The notes under the pieces are model-generated. The model searched no databases. It saw only the letters and a list, made by a program, of their open reading frames with translations, and was not told where the DNA came from. From contig VZQC01000392.1 of NCBI GenBank assembly GCA_009823505.1, positions 2,202,292-2,266,291 on the forward strand: a stretch of 64,000 bases of DNA, in the 5' to 3' direction. This document shows positions 32,953-45,872 of the stretch, piece after piece. The DNA comes from Rhizomys pruinosus. Its lineage: Eukaryota > Chordata > Mammalia > Rodentia > Spalacidae. A program made the translations under genes and the position numbers. Position 1 is the first letter of the stretch. Every line of letters starts with the position of its first letter.

Positions 32953-33027
32953 TCATATTTTCTTCATCTTCTATATCCATGGTAAAATACTTTTGAGGGT
33001 TTCTTGACTGGCGGAGACCACTTTTGT
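32953..33027 (-). CDS. ADARB1: ADARB1 exon with canonical start codon
   Basis: This 75-nt exon has 47 nt of 5'UTR and then 28 coding nt for MDIEDEENM plus one base. The ATG at 32980-32978 sits in a good context (ACC before, G after). The acceptor is CTTTCAG at 33028 and the donor is GTAAGA from 32952. The last base (A) joins GT of the next exon to give Ser10. The 47 nt before the ATG contain no in-frame stop, so when spliced to the upstream exon at 50228 the reading frame runs straight through, adding a DKSGLRQS-type linker before Met1. Confidence 0.96.
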
Positions 33028-33974
33028 CTGAAAGATAGCAAGAAAACAATGTTTAGTATGAGAGCAGGGTGGGATGAGATGCCTGTTCTCTAGAATTATC
33101 ACCATATCACTGTAAAACGGAAGTCATCAAGAGCACTGGCTCTGCCATTTGGGAAGGGACATTCAGTCTTTCATCTTCTCCCAGCATGCTCTGGGGACAC
33201 CAAAGGTTCCCTGATTCAGATGACTTATACAGAAAGACAGTGGAAGGCAAGGAAGAGGTCATAGCAAAGGGCCAGTGTCCAGGAACCTCATACTTGCCTC
33301 CAGGGAGTAAAGGGCTTCTAAGGACTCTGAATCAAGGACAGGCTGATGACAACCCATCAGGGCCTGCTGTCTAACAGCCACATCACAGCTGACCACAGAA
33401 CCCAAAAGACTCAAACTGTTTGCTATCTGGTTTCTGCCCTAGTAGACCTGCGGGTGGGCTATAAAGTGAAATCATGTAATATAAGTCATATACATATATC
33501 ATATAAGACCCAGTATTCCAAGGACTTCACTTTCCATGCATCCTAAGGGCACCTCACATAGAAGAATAAAACGTATTTAATAGCTCAAATCGAATCCAAT
33601 ACCTTGGCCACACACAATTTAGTGTTTTGTTGTCAGGAGAAAGTAAGAAAAAATGTAAAGAAAAGTTAATCTAACTGTCCAATTACTAACAAATGCAAGG
33701 GTTTCCTCTTCCCGACTATTTCTGATACACTTTGCAAGGCTGTACTAACAGTCTACAATTAAAAAAATCCTATAAAATTGCAATTAAGGCACAAAGGAGT
33801 TGCAAACCTTGAAACCAATATTGCTTTATAAACAAAATTTGTTTTATAAATATCAATAATGTAAATTCACTGCTTTTAGGAAAATAGTAATTAAATGTAC
33901 TAAGATGTACATATATCTCATATATCACATACATAAAATAGATGCAGATTTCGAGAAAACCATTTGTTAATAAC

Positions 33975-34088
33975 TTTTTCTTTCTTTTTGGAGACAAGGT
34001 CTCACTATGTACATCAGGCTGCCCTTGAATTCACAGAGATCCACCTGCATGTGCCACCCAAGTGCTGGGATCAAAGGTTTGTGGTTAT
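33975..34088 (-). repeat. B1 SINE
   Basis: Antisense B1 (TTGGAGACAAGGTCTCAC, CAAGTGCTGGGATCAAAGG) flanked by copies of TTTGTTAATAACTTTT. Confidence 0.85.
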
Positions 34089-34202
34089 TAACAAACCACC
34101 CCCAGTGTTTGTTAATAACTTTTAATCTGACTTTTCCCCAGCAAATGCACTGAAGAATGTTAAAAGAGCTTATATACAGAATTCTTTACTCAAGAAAGTT
34201 TT

Positions 34203-34347
34203 CTTGCCAGATGTGGTGGCACATGCCTTTAATCCCAGTACTCAGAAGGCAGAGGCAGGCAGATCTCTGTGAGTTCAAGGCCAGCCTGGTCTACATAGTA
34301 AGTTCCAGGCCAGCTGGAACTACAGGGAGACCCTGTCTCAAAAAAAG
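34203..34347 (+). repeat. B1 SINE
   Basis: Near-complete B1 from CCAGATGTGGTGGCACATG to GACCCTGTCTCAAAAAAAG. Confidence 0.92.
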
Positions 34348-34565
34348 TTGCTAATAATTAAGGAAATGCAAATTAAAACTACCTTAAGATTTCACCTTAC
34401 TCCGATAAGACTAGCTAGGATCAAGCAAACAAAGGACACCAAATGCTGGAGAGGTTGTGGGGAAGAGGAACACTGGTGGGAATGCAAACCCATGCAACCC
34501 TATGGAAAGCAGTGTAGAGAATGCTTACAAAACCTGACCCAGTCATACCACTCCTGAAAGCAGGG
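34348..34565 (+). mobile_element. L1 ORF2 fragment
   Basis: Translates to an L1 ORF2 C-terminal segment: MQIKTTLRFHLTPIRLARIK, then CWRGCGEEEHWWECK. It is a short fragment, not functional. Confidence 0.88.
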
Positions 34566-34851
34566 CTGTGTACCACAAGAATCTAAAGCAAATCTGACAG
34601 ATTTCTACAATCAAGGAATTGAAATGCAAATATTGTCTGGACAGCTAATTCTGCTAAGAAACTTTTGTTAATAATTATTGATGTGGAAATGGTAGTTTAT
34701 CTACTAGAGATATATACTGAAGATTTACAGGTGAAATGATAATACCTGGGATTTACTTATAATTCAGTGTAATTGGAAAGAAGTAGAGGGACAGATAGGC
34801 CACTGCTAATGACTCTCTACTGGGGCTAGGCATTGGGTTCACTATACAATT

Positions 34852-34916
34852 TTATATATATATATAGATATATTATATATATATATATATATATACTATA
34901 TATATACTATTATATT
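34852..34916. repeat. (TA)n tract
   Basis: Long TATATA blocks broken by TAGATATAT and ACTATA. Confidence 0.92.
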
Positions 34917-34956
34917 TACTTTTTGAGACAGGGTCTCCCTTTAGTCTCAGCTGACC
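34917..34956 (-). repeat. B1 fragment (tail only)
   Basis: TTTTTGAGACAGGGTCTCCC is followed by about 20 B1-like bases, then stops. Confidence 0.7.
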
Positions 34957-35228
34957 TGTAAGGGGCTCTCTGGCCTTGTGGCTATAGGGGTCAGCTCAGG
35001 AAAACAGGGATGCAGTTGATCATGCAACCAAGCTTTGGCCAGGGGGTGGACCTAGCAAAACAGGAACTTGACAACAGGTTCTTGTTTGCTGAAAGGAGGC
35101 TTTAAACAAGGAGAAGACACAGAAGCTTCTTGCAGGAGTCAGTAGAGACTGCAGAGACTCATAACTGTTCCAAGTACTAAGAATAAATAGCTGCTGAATG
35201 CCTGGCTATTGGTGGGACATCTATATCA
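34957..35228 (+). mobile_element. LTR-like segment, family unknown
   Basis: Starts TGTAAGGGGCTC, holds AATAAA near 35184, and ends in CA near 35228. This looks like an ERV LTR, but no clean target duplication is visible. Confidence 0.35.
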
Positions 35229-35367
35229 CCCCCTCTAAGCCTTAGGAACTATCAAGGAAAAAGGAATGGAAAGAATATAGGGAATGATGTGGAATGTTCT
35301 AGGTGTAGCATGCTGCTGCACACTTGAACTTACAGCAGCTGCAATTACTGTTCAAGAATGTACCCTG

Positions 35368-35608
35368 TCGGGACTGGAGACATAGCCTAGCGGTTAAGAG
35401 CACCGACGCTCTTGCAGAGGACCCGGGTTCGATCCCCAGCACCCACATGGCGGCTAAGAAACCGCCTGTAACTCCAATTCCAGGAGAAACTCCAGTTCCA
35501 GGGGAATCCGAGACCCTCTTCTGACCTCCGTGGCATTGCACGCAACCACGGGTGAGCAGACCTGCATGTCAGACAGTACATTCATACAACATACAAAAAA
35601 AAAAAAAA
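35368..35608 (+). repeat. B2/B3-like SINE, duplicated-body subfamily
   Basis: Full copy flanked by AAGAATGTACCCTGTC on both sides; the tail is a pure A run. Confidence 0.93.
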
Positions 35609-35940
35609 AAAAAAAAAAGAATGTACCCTGTCACTGAAGAGAGAGGGGCTCATTGGGCCCTACTCCTCCCTGAGGATTGATGGGGAAGGAGGAAGATTTT
35701 CTTCAGTGGCGTAGGACTAGTAAGATGCCCTTGCTCTTGTAAACCAACTCGCATCTATGCTCCTGTAAACAACCCTAATGAAACTCACTGGGGTGGGCAC
35801 ACACCAAAAAACATGAAATAGAAAGTGGGCTCTTTGTGAGGAAAAATGGCACCTGTGGGACTTGGAGAGGACAAGAAAGGGTAGTGGAACTTGAATATGG
35901 TCAAAATACAGTGTGTATACATGTATGAAAATGGTATAAT

Positions 35941-36090
35941 GAGCTGGGTGTGGTGGCACATGTCTTTAATCCCAGCATTTGGGAGGCAGAGGCAGGCAGA
36001 TCTCTGTGAGTTCAAGGTCAGCCTGGTCTACATAGTGAATTCCAGGACAGCTAGGGCTACAGGGAGACCCTGTCCTAAAAAAAAGAGAAA
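35941..36090 (+). repeat. B1 SINE
   Basis: Full B1 from AGCTGGGTGTGGTGGCAC to CCTGTCCTAAAAAAAAGAG, followed by a repeat of the flank, AGTATAATGAG. Confidence 0.92.
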
Positions 36091-37428
36091 GAAAACAGTA
36101 TAATGAGAGCCAATATGTACTAATGAAAACTTTTTTAAAAGGCATAAGGGCCAGAAGATATAAAAGATATACTTATTTTTGCTTCCTGGTCTTGGTACAG
36201 GCTGAAAGCCCTAGATATCAGAACAAAAGAAATAGGACAACCAGGAGAGAGGAAAGCAGAGCAGACAGGCTGGGCCCCAGCACTCAGGGGTGGTAGCTAG
36301 GAACTCCAGCATTCTTTATGCCTTATTATCCCAACTTGGAGTAGAAAGAGCTGGAAACCCCTACAACCAAAGGGGACAGACCAAAACCCAAACCAAACAG
36401 TCAGACAAAGAAACAAGCCCTGACAAAAGCAGCTCTCTAGTAAGAAGGAAAACTCTATGAGACAAGACCTGTCTACCTCAGCAAAGCCCATAGAGTAGCC
36501 CAGCCTGACTCCAAGGACCCTAGAACCCCAGGTAGGGCTGAGGGCATCAAGGAAAGTAGGAAGTCACAATGTGTACTCTCACTAGGCTGAGACAACTCTG
36601 TGCACACCCTTGCCTCAACAGTATTCTGGGCCTGTGAGGGAAGTAGGGACTTTCACCTACCTGGCAGCAATAGGCTACCCAGTGCTGTTATTGGAAGCCC
36701 TAGAAGGGGCATCCAGAGGCCTTCTTGGGTGGTGAGTAGCTGTGGAAGTCTGGTAGAATTGGACTTGTTTCCACTTGGATTAAGACACTGTCTCCCTTTC
36801 TCTGGCAGAATGGAGTGTGGGATAATCAGCTTCAGCAGAACTGGGCAAGATCCTGAGTCTTGTGACATAAGATGAACAGGTCGCAAATACAAAAATAGTC
36901 ACTGTCACACAGAGAATCAGTAAGGTATCAAACAGTAAAGATGCCAACACAGGAATGACAGAAATGTGTAGTGGTCTGAGGATGACATTAACACAGATTT
37001 TATCCCTGGGGGAAGGGGAGGAAGGCCTAGCAATTTTGACCTGCTGAGTAGAGCTACAGCCAACCAGCGAGGGCAGAGCCAGCAGGGAATAGACAGCAGA
37101 GCACAGGGACAGAGCAGAGGCTATAACAGACCCCTCAACAACAAAGCAGTGGTTCAAAAGTGACCAGTAGCAAGAGGACAACCTTCAGCACAGAAAGAAG
37201 CAAGAAAGGTGGAGGCTAAACATGGAACGTTGGCACAGCCCCATACTGTATCAACAACCACCTGAAAATGGATCAGGGGCTTAAATATACATCACAGAAC
37301 TATACAAGGAAACCTAAGAGAAAATGCCTGGGATCCAGCACCAGGCAAGATTCTCAGATCTTACAGTACAAGCGCCACCTGTTTATATAAGGTACTTTTT
37401 TTTTTTCTAAGTATACACTGAGAGCAGG

Positions 37429-37562
37429 ATGTAGTGGCACACGCCTTTGATTTCAGCATTTAGGAGGAAGATCTCTGTGAGACTGATGCCAGTCTGGTCT
37501 ACAAAGTGAGTTACAGGCCAGCTGGGGCTACAGGGAAACCCTGCCTCAAAAACAAAACAAAA
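37429..37562 (+). repeat. B1 SINE
   Basis: Diverged B1 from GTAGTGGCACACGCCTTTG to CTGCCTCAAAAACAAAAC. Confidence 0.85.
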
Positions 37563-37642
37563 GAACACACTGGGAGAAATTAACTGAAAACCATACAATC
37601 AATAAGGAGGATATATAGGAAACTTTCAAAACTTAACAGTAA

Positions 37643-37888
37643 GGGGCTGGAGAGATAGCTTAGCGGTTAAGAGCACCAACTGCTCTTGCGGAAGACCTGG
37701 GTTCAATCCCCAGCACCCACATGGCGGCTAAGAACCGTCTGTAACTCCAATTCCAGGAGAACTCCAGTTCCAGGGGAATCTGAGACCCTCTTCTGACCTC
37801 CACGGTATTGCATGACATGGGTGCACAAACCTACATGCAGACAGTATATTCATACACATAAAAAATAAATAAATAAAAAAAAAAAAAC
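37643..37888 (+). repeat. B2/B3-like SINE, duplicated-body subfamily
   Basis: Full copy flanked by AAAACTTAACAGTAA on both sides. Confidence 0.93.
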
Positions 37889-39513
37889 TTAACAGTAAAA
37901 TAAACATCCAGTAAGAAAATGGGCAAAGGCAAAAAGAGAGCTTTTGGTATAAAAGATACATGGTCAGGAAACAGACATATAAAAACATCCCAACAGGCCC
38001 AGTCATGAGGTAAACATAACTTAAGAGCAGGAGACAAATAAGGTTTTAAGCAAAACCCAGTGACATCATAGGTGCTAGCAGGACAGCAGAAGCTATACCC
38101 CATGGCTGCTGGTGGCACCTGGAAGGCATGAAATGGGAATGAACAGAGGGGCCTGGGAGCTTCTTAAGAATTAAACATGAAACTGCCAAGACCCAGCGAT
38201 TGCACTGTAGGGTATTTATCCCAGAGAAAACAGGACCTATGTCCTTAGAAGCACTAATTCTCACATTGAACAGGAATCTACATGATCTCAGAATGAAGTT
38301 AATTCAAAGGTAGGCAGAAGCCACATGATTAGGCTAACTTTACTCTTCTCTATAATAACCAACAGCTAGTATACAGGGAAGCTGGCTTTACCCGGATGTC
38401 TACTGTGACAACATGTCTTGGGACACAGGCCAGCCTGGCCTGATGCAGGTCACCTGGCCTGCACAGTTTGCCTTGTTGTGTTCTGAAAAGGACATAGAAA
38501 ATGCCTCACAGTAGAAAATAATCATGCTACATGTGGCGGCAGGTGGGGACCTGTGTGGTAAGAACAAGAGCTAGGAAATCTCTCGCAGAGCAGAAGCCAG
38601 TGCCTACAAATGCCAACCCTTGGACCAAAGGTTATAAAACAAAGCAGGAGAAACACGGTGTTTCACAGCATTTCACATGGCTGTTTCCTAAATCCTGAAA
38701 AGAGCCTTTTATGGCCTGAACTATAAACAAGAATTAAAACCCCCATCAAAAATCCCAAAGGAAGAAAATTCCAAGAATGGGCTTTGATAGCAATATTCAA
38801 AATAGTTACCTCAGCTTTCAAACTGCCTCCTGGGGCAGGAGGAGGTAAGCTAGACCTGGGAGACAGTGAGAGCGAGGGCCTTTTGACTCAGCAGTAGAAG
38901 TGCTGAGACCTGAGTTTAACTCAGTTAACCAGATCCCAGATATCATTCTGACTTTGCTTCTTTAACAGGACTAGTTAAGGTGATTCTAATGACAGTGCAG
39001 AAAAAGAGAAGCTTAGCAACTCTGAACTAAAGCAGTAATCCGTGGGGAAATTGTTCCAAGCTGGACACAAGAGCCCAGCACCTGAAGAATCACAGCTCAC
39101 AGAATGAGGGATGGAGGGAAAAGCCCAGCATTAGAACAATGCATTCAGAGACAATGCTCAGCAAAGATGGTATTTTAACCAGGGACACCTAAGTGTCCAT
39201 CCACCAGGGCCATTCATCCACCAAGGCACTGTCTTTATCAATCAACACATCCTGTCTTTTGATTTCAAATCATGTGATTAACATTCCTAGTAACTTCGGA
39301 GGCAGTCCTCATCTCCCCATGGTAGGTAAGACTGCAATCCTGCCTTCCTTTCCTCCACTTAACAAACTGAAATATTCTAGAATAAGATAGAAAGCACACA
39401 ACTACATGACTTGCTTATGTCAAAGGTATACCAGAACTTGAGTCTTTTTACTGAATTTGTGTGAATGCTGTCCCTAAGTATACTAAACATTTACAGAGAT
39501 AACTGATAACAAG

Positions 39514-40060
39514 GGGCTAGGGAGAAAACTCAGCTATAAAGTGTTTGTCCTGAAAGCGTGAGGACTTCAGTCTGGATCCCTAGCACCCACATGCAAAACT
39601 GGGTATAGCAGCGTGTATCTAAACCCCAGTGATGGGAGGCTGGAGACAGCGCTGGAGCTCACTGGCCGGCCAGCCTAGCCATAGTGATGAACTCCAGGTT
39701 GAGTGAGAGACAGACAGCACCTCAAAAAATAAAGTGGAGGGCAGAATGTGGTGGCATGCACACCTTTAATGCCAGCACTCCACTCAGGAGGCAGAAGCAG
39801 GTGGATCTCTGTGAGAGCAAGGCCATCCTGGTCTACATTTCAAGTTCCACGCCAGCTGGGACTATAGGGAGACCACATCTCAAAGGAAAGTAAAGAAAGG
39901 AAGACAGAAAGGGAGGGAAGAAAGGAAAGAGGGAAGAATGGATGGAGGGAGGGAAAGGAAGGAAGACAGAGACTGAGAGAAGACACCCAGAGCTGATCTT
40001 GCCTCTACATGCATGTGCACACACAAACAGGTATATGCACCACACAAAGATAAACAGTAA
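39514..40060 (+). repeat. B4 SINE, interrupted by B1
   Basis: ID-like head (GGGGCTAGGGAGAAAACTCA), then the B4 mark GCCGGCCAGCCTAGCC and CAGGTTGAGTGAGAGAC. It resumes after the B1 at GAAGACACCCAGAGCTG and ends in CA-rich sequence. Confidence 0.8.
39731..39890 (+). repeat. B1 SINE inside B4
   Basis: B1 from AATGTGGTGGCATGC to ACATCTCAAAGG, followed by a (GGAA)n-type tail. Confidence 0.85.
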
Positions 40061-43000
40061 ACATGAATAAACTGACAATTATTATTAGATTTAATAAATT
40101 TCTACTTTTCCCTTGAAAATGGTCTTTGAGAAAACTTTTGCATGTTCTTTATGAATGTTGCCAGCTTTATTTTAAAAGCTGTTAACTACAAACTTAAAAC
40201 CAGAGACGTTTTTAAAAAATTATGTTGAGTCTTTACATAATGCAAGCAGTAAACTGAAGTCTAGGATAATTTTGTAGCTATTGCAAAAACAACGCAAAAC
40301 AAAAAACACCTAAATGATGAGTTGATTATTTATTTAAAATGATTCCTGATGAACAAACATCTCATATCTCCTAAAGGAAACAAACTGAAATTCAATCACC
40401 TGTGTCAGAAAACACACAGCACTTCACCACTTGTATTTTGCTTCCAATATCGTCTAGCAAAATAACACTGCTAAAGTTTACAAAATGATTAAACTGATAC
40501 TATTTTCAAGGAGGTACTTTCCTTTCTAGGAAACCACCCATGTAGCCTGCTGCTCTGTTAACCTCTTACTGAGGAAGAGACAGCACGTGGTGTCAGCAAA
40601 TGAGACATAGCATTTAAGCAAGTGTTTTTTCCGGTACAATGCAACATGGGGAAATGAAGATCAGGTTAGTTAGGCACAGCAGCCAGCATGTGAAGTGGAG
40701 TGTCAATAACAACTCACAGATCAGGAAGGGCCTCAGGGCAGCAGCACATGCAGAGGCACTGGCTCAGGTGAAGGAGGACCCAGTGTGCAGGTTACTGATA
40801 TTTGGTAAGGAGAGAGTGAAATGAGGGAGGATGACTGAAAATGGAGGAAAGGAACTGGGAACATCCAGGATGTGGGTCTAGATCCCTCCACTGCATTAAA
40901 AGAAAGTATCAGCAAAAATCACAGACACAAAGCAGGGTGGTCACTGGTGGGTTAGCCATGTATTGATGGTGTGGGAAATGCTCAGCTACTGGAGGGTAAA
41001 GCCCTGGCAGGGGAGGACCCTGGGCAAGAAGTGGCCCTGGCAAGGATGGGCTCTCCAGAGGCCCTTGACTAAAGTAGCTCACTTAGGTAGAAATTGTGCT
41101 AATGAAACTGTGTAGAAACCTGTGTCACCTTGAGGGTCTCACCTGCCCCTGAACTGCATGTAACAGGTGCTCCAGGCAGACATCTATAGGAGGTAGGTGT
41201 GTGAGCAGAAGCTTGAGCAGAGGGGAGGCAGGAGCCACACAGGTTTTTTCCCCCTTCTATTCTATATCTTGCATAGCCAGTTCTCCCAAAGTCTGGCTCA
41301 AAGGTATTGGCTGCTTGGCTCTGCCCTCACAGTAGCCAAGGTGGTCACTATTAATCAGAAACACCCTGAAGCATAAGCCCAAAGGTTCACATGCCCTGGT
41401 GCATGTCTGCATGCATCACCATGGCCCACTTGAGCCTCTTCACTGTACCTTCCTCCCAGGTTGAAGGGATTCATTCAGCTTGGCTTGATGTATGTATCTT
41501 GAGTCACAATTGCCAGGAAGTCCCTGAGCAACTCTGGCCTATTTCCCCGCATCATTTCCCACTCACCATCAGTATCAGGAATGTGCTAGCAACTCTAATT
41601 TTAGCTGGAATCAAGTCAGGTTCATTCCAGTTTGGATGGAAGCCACTGCCCTAAATAATCTATAATCTATAAGCCCCCTCTTTCTGCCCCTAAAAGTGTG
41701 AATACACTTTCCTCCTGCCCCTGACCAAGCTTCTATCTGTAAGTCTCCAACAAACTGCACTCTCTGCCATCTTGAATTGTCTGTTTCTTTGGTCTCTTCC
41801 ATCAATGGCTGCTGGTTCTTTCATATTGGTTTTCTGAAACACTGGACTTCCTCAGAACCCTAGGCATCTCCAAACCGGGGATCAGCAGCCCCCAGATTCT
41901 GAAGGGCTCCTGCCTCCCCCCTCTTGTCAAGCTCCAGCTCACACACCTACTCAGAGAGGCTTCCATCAACCACCCGACCATCCTATTTCAGACACAATAA
42001 GTCTACCACCTGCAGACTATTTTCTTTCCATGCTAAGCCTCAAAAGAGATAAACAGGTTTGTCTCCTTTCTCTCTTCCAGCACCCATCAATGTCTTTAGG
42101 ATGGAAAACCCAGTGAATATGGGCTGAATGAATACTGAGCTTTGCTCTTTGCAGCTCTACCCACCTTTCTACAGAAACTGTGCTAGATAATCAGGTGAAT
42201 TTCCACCCCGAGTGGCCATAGTCATGGTCTCCAACTCTCTATCTCCTCATGTGGCTGCTAGTTGTTTCCCAAAGTAATGCATAGGGTACCCAGAAGGCTA
42301 GAGATTTCTTGGGATGCTTAGTTGCATCTTGGCTGGTGCTTGCTGTTTCTAACATTGGTTAGTCACTGAAATGGGGCTGCACACCATTCCAAAACAGAAA
42401 ACATGGACTTTTATCAGTTATTTCTAATTTGAAATTTTTGCTGGGATGTACCAATTAGATACCAATTTGTCCAAATGTGGTCTAGCCACTTGTAACCAAA
42501 CAAATATACATCTATCGTGCCTAGACATACATGGCTGAGTCTGTATGGCTAACTGTCAGCTGAGTTTACAAAGAACGCCAGGTAGTGCCACACAAGTTTG
42601 CTGTCAGGGTAGAGCTGTGGGTATGGCTAGCCTCAAAGACCCAGAAGCAGTACCTCCTTTGGATGAGACCCCAGATCCTCATACAGAGCTGGTCCCTGGT
42701 CTGTGGCACCTAATTTGCCAGCAGCCTATGAACCCTATGTCTACAGCACCTAGTAGGACATCTTCTAAGGTATACAAAGGTGGGTATCTAAGGCTGTCCC
42801 CATTCCTGAGCATGTCTGTGCTTACTGGACCAAGGTGCCTCTGGGGGCCACACATCAGCTGTGTCTGCTTCCTCTACAATGACTAAGTCCATACTTCACA
42901 GTGTATGGCTGCACACTGAGGTCCTTGACCCAGAAGGGATTGTAAATGGAAAGGCTGTAAACTGACTAGATCAGTGGGCAAGGCATCTACTTGATTCAAT

Positions 43001-43558
43001 CAAGATTAAACAGTGTGTTGCAGGCACTTTTATTCTCCTTTGCTAAGGGACATAAATACTCTAAGGTCTCTCTCCACCAGATTCCAGTCACAGCCTGAGT
43101 TGTACAGGATGGTGGTTGGTAAGTGAGTATGTGGGGATGCTGGGGGAAGAGCTGGGCTGAGACTTGCCAAGGCCTACAGGCTCTCTGACTTGATCAGTGA
43201 CATACCTTCCTTGTGGGGGATCTGCAGGCCACAAGAGTGGGTCCTTGTGACTTAGTACCAGCATAGCCTACACACAGCTAGCACTCCTGAGTGTCAATTT
43301 CAAACTTATTCCAGAAGAAGCCAGTGCAACTCATACCCTCTGGTTACACTTCCCCATATTCCTGGTGTGGCTATTTTTGGTGAGTCAGGTCCCTAGCCTT
43401 ATCTGACAACAGAAACTGATAGTGATAGATCCTGGGACAGTCCAGCAGGCAGGGGATATAGACCAAACTCTGGCTGAAAGAATTAAAATAATTCCAACAC
43501 AACTGGTTTTTGGCTACCTTATAGGTACATATCTATCACGGGGCTTTAAAAGCAAAAA

Positions 43559-43780
43559 CAGGGGCTGGAGGGATGGCCTAGCGGTTAAGAGTGCCGACTG
43601 CTCTTGCAGAGGACCCAGGTTCGATCCCCAGCACCCACATGACGGCTGAGAACAGTCTTTAACTCCAGTTCCAGGGGAATCCGGCACCCTCTTCTGACCT
43701 CCGTGACATTGCACGGCATGGGTGTACAAACCTACATGCAGACAGTATATTCATACACATATAAAATAATAAAATTAAAA
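43559..43780 (+). repeat. B2/B3-like SINE
   Basis: Full copy without the body duplication. The tail is A-rich and continues into AAAACAAAACAAAA. Confidence 0.92.
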
Positions 43781-44660
43781 AAACCAAAGCAAAACAAAAC
43801 AAAAAACAACAAAAAACAACTAAAAATGGAATAATGAAGTAAAGTAACAGAAAAAAACAAACACATCCTGTTCTCTCTCTAGAAAGAACATTCACCATAA
43901 CTAAATTATCCGGCGAACGATAGAATTCTACCCAGTGTGTGAGTTAAAGCCCATAAGTTAAATCCATATCCAGAAACATTTTAGTAAGTGAGAATGCTGG
44001 ACACATGAAATCTAAAATATTCTGCTTGTATTTAGTTAGCTTTCCTTTCCACTGAGATGACTACATACCACAAAGCCACTGGTAATGTTTCTGACTGCAT
44101 ACTCATTGCAGTAAAGCGGCTTGGGGCATCTGTAAAGGAGAGAAGCCTGAAATATACAGCAACAATCTGAGTGCTACAAGTGTGCATGAACCCATGCAAT
44201 GAAAACTAGAAGCAGCTTCTTCAAGGAGCTCAACAGACAGGCAGGAAGGTGTGCACTCTGCACTCCCCTTACTGCCGGGCTACTACTGTTTCTACCTGCA
44301 CCACGACTGCCAAAGACATGGCAGAAGGCTCCCAAAAAGAGCCTCAACAAAACAGCAGCAGGTCAGCTTCCCAGGCACCTCAGCTGAGGGCTCTGGTACA
44401 CTCCTTCCACACAAGGGACCCTGGCCGCTCCTACATGATCAGAAGGCCTCATCTTCCAGAGGAGCCAAGCAGAGGAAGGCTGTGACCTCCCTGAAAGCAA
44501 AGCTGGGCTTTTTTGGTCAGTCTTTCAAATGTCACTACAACTGTTAATAAGAAGACACACACCCAGTAAAAACAGATGCAAATAACTTTAATAAGGTTAC
44601 TTTTTTAAAAGTTCCCTCTTGTTTTCTAGAAAGTGAAGAAAAATGTCTGTTGAGGAGCTA

Positions 44661-44830
44661 GGGGTGCTTGGTGCATGCCTTTAATCCCAGTACTAGGGAG
44701 ACAGAGGTAGGCCACTCCATGCAAGTTTCAGGCCAGCCTGGTCTATATATCCATTCCAGGCCAACTAGGGCAATGTGAGACCCTGTCTGAAACAAAACAC
44801 AAAACAACAAAACAAACAACAAAACAGAGA
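44661..44830 (+). repeat. B1 SINE
   Basis: Diverged B1 from GGGGTGCTTGGTGCATGCC, tail of ACAAAACAACAAA units. Confidence 0.8.
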
Positions 44831-45717
44831 CCACACAGCCAGACCTGCTGGAGTGTGACCCCCCTGGCATGGTGTGCCTTCCATAGCACTGTCCAGAGGG
44901 CAAACAAGTTTAAGAATTAGAAGGGGCAAGTTTGAGGTGAACTGGGCTGGCAAAATGTCTAGTTCTCTCCTGGGCAGCACATCACTCTCTAAAGAAAGGG
45001 TCACGGATGATTGGGTTCATGGTCAGAGTAACACTAAAATACAAAGCCTCAGACAAACTTCCAACTCTACTGCGAGTACTAAGGTTCAAAGAACATTGCT
45101 AAGGCTTTGCTTATATTCAAAGATTCAGCTGTAAGGATTACCATCTATGCTTTTTGGTAAGGTCTGTTTTGGATCTATACCCTATTTTATTGCAAATAAT
45201 CCACCCACCTACCTAACTTTGTCTAAGCCTTCCTCCTACACACACATAGAGATTATCTACACAGAACTACAAATACAGACTCTCCTGGGACACAGCCACT
45301 CCAACCTAGCTTGAGCTCTGTTTCCATACCTCTGCAGGACCAATAGCCAGCACACTGGTACACTTCTTATGATGTCACATGTATGCACTGCAAGTTCTAG
45401 CCTGTTGGCCGGAGACACAGAACAGGTATCTGTTAAACACGGGGGCAAGCCAGTGGGACGTGGGAACACACCCAGGAAATAACAACAGTTCATGGTAATC
45501 TGGGGGAAAAATAAGGAAGAGATGCAGATAGTGTTGTTAGCCCTGGCCATGGAGCTGCTACACAGTGACCCTGGACAGGTATCCAAGAGCCACTACAAAA
45601 TGATGCCATGGTTACAAGAGAACCAAAGAGCTCTCAACTCTCTGATATAATTTTGCAAATGAGGCATTTATTTTATCCTACCATCACTATTATACATGCT
45701 ATTAAAAATGTGTATCA

Positions 45718-45872
45718 GCCGGGCGTGGTGGCGCATGCCTTTAATCCTAGCACTTAGGAGGCAGAGGCAGGCGGATCTTTGTGAGTTCAAGGCCAGCCTG
45801 GTCTACAGAGTGAGTTCCAGGACAGCTGGGGCTATAGGGAGACCCTGTCTCAAAAAGACAAAAAAAAAAAAA
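45718..45872 (+). repeat. B1 SINE, full length
   Basis: Starts GCCGGGCGTGGTGGCGCATG, ends in poly(A), flanked by AAAATGTGTAT. It is close to the consensus and so young. Confidence 0.94.

Larger units (their letters stand above)
37225..38290 (+). mobile_element. Old L1 ORF2 fragment, split by SINEs
   Basis: Pieces in L1 ORF2 order: AAAATGGATCAGGGGCTTAA (37267), AAATAAACATCC...AAAATGGGC (about 37900) and ACCCAGCGATTGCACTGTAG (38191). B1 and B2 interrupt it. It is strongly decayed. Confidence 0.6.

Noticed and set aside
34852..34916. TA tract as a cruciform or origin element
   Set aside because: A plain microsatellite, common in rodent introns, with no supporting context.
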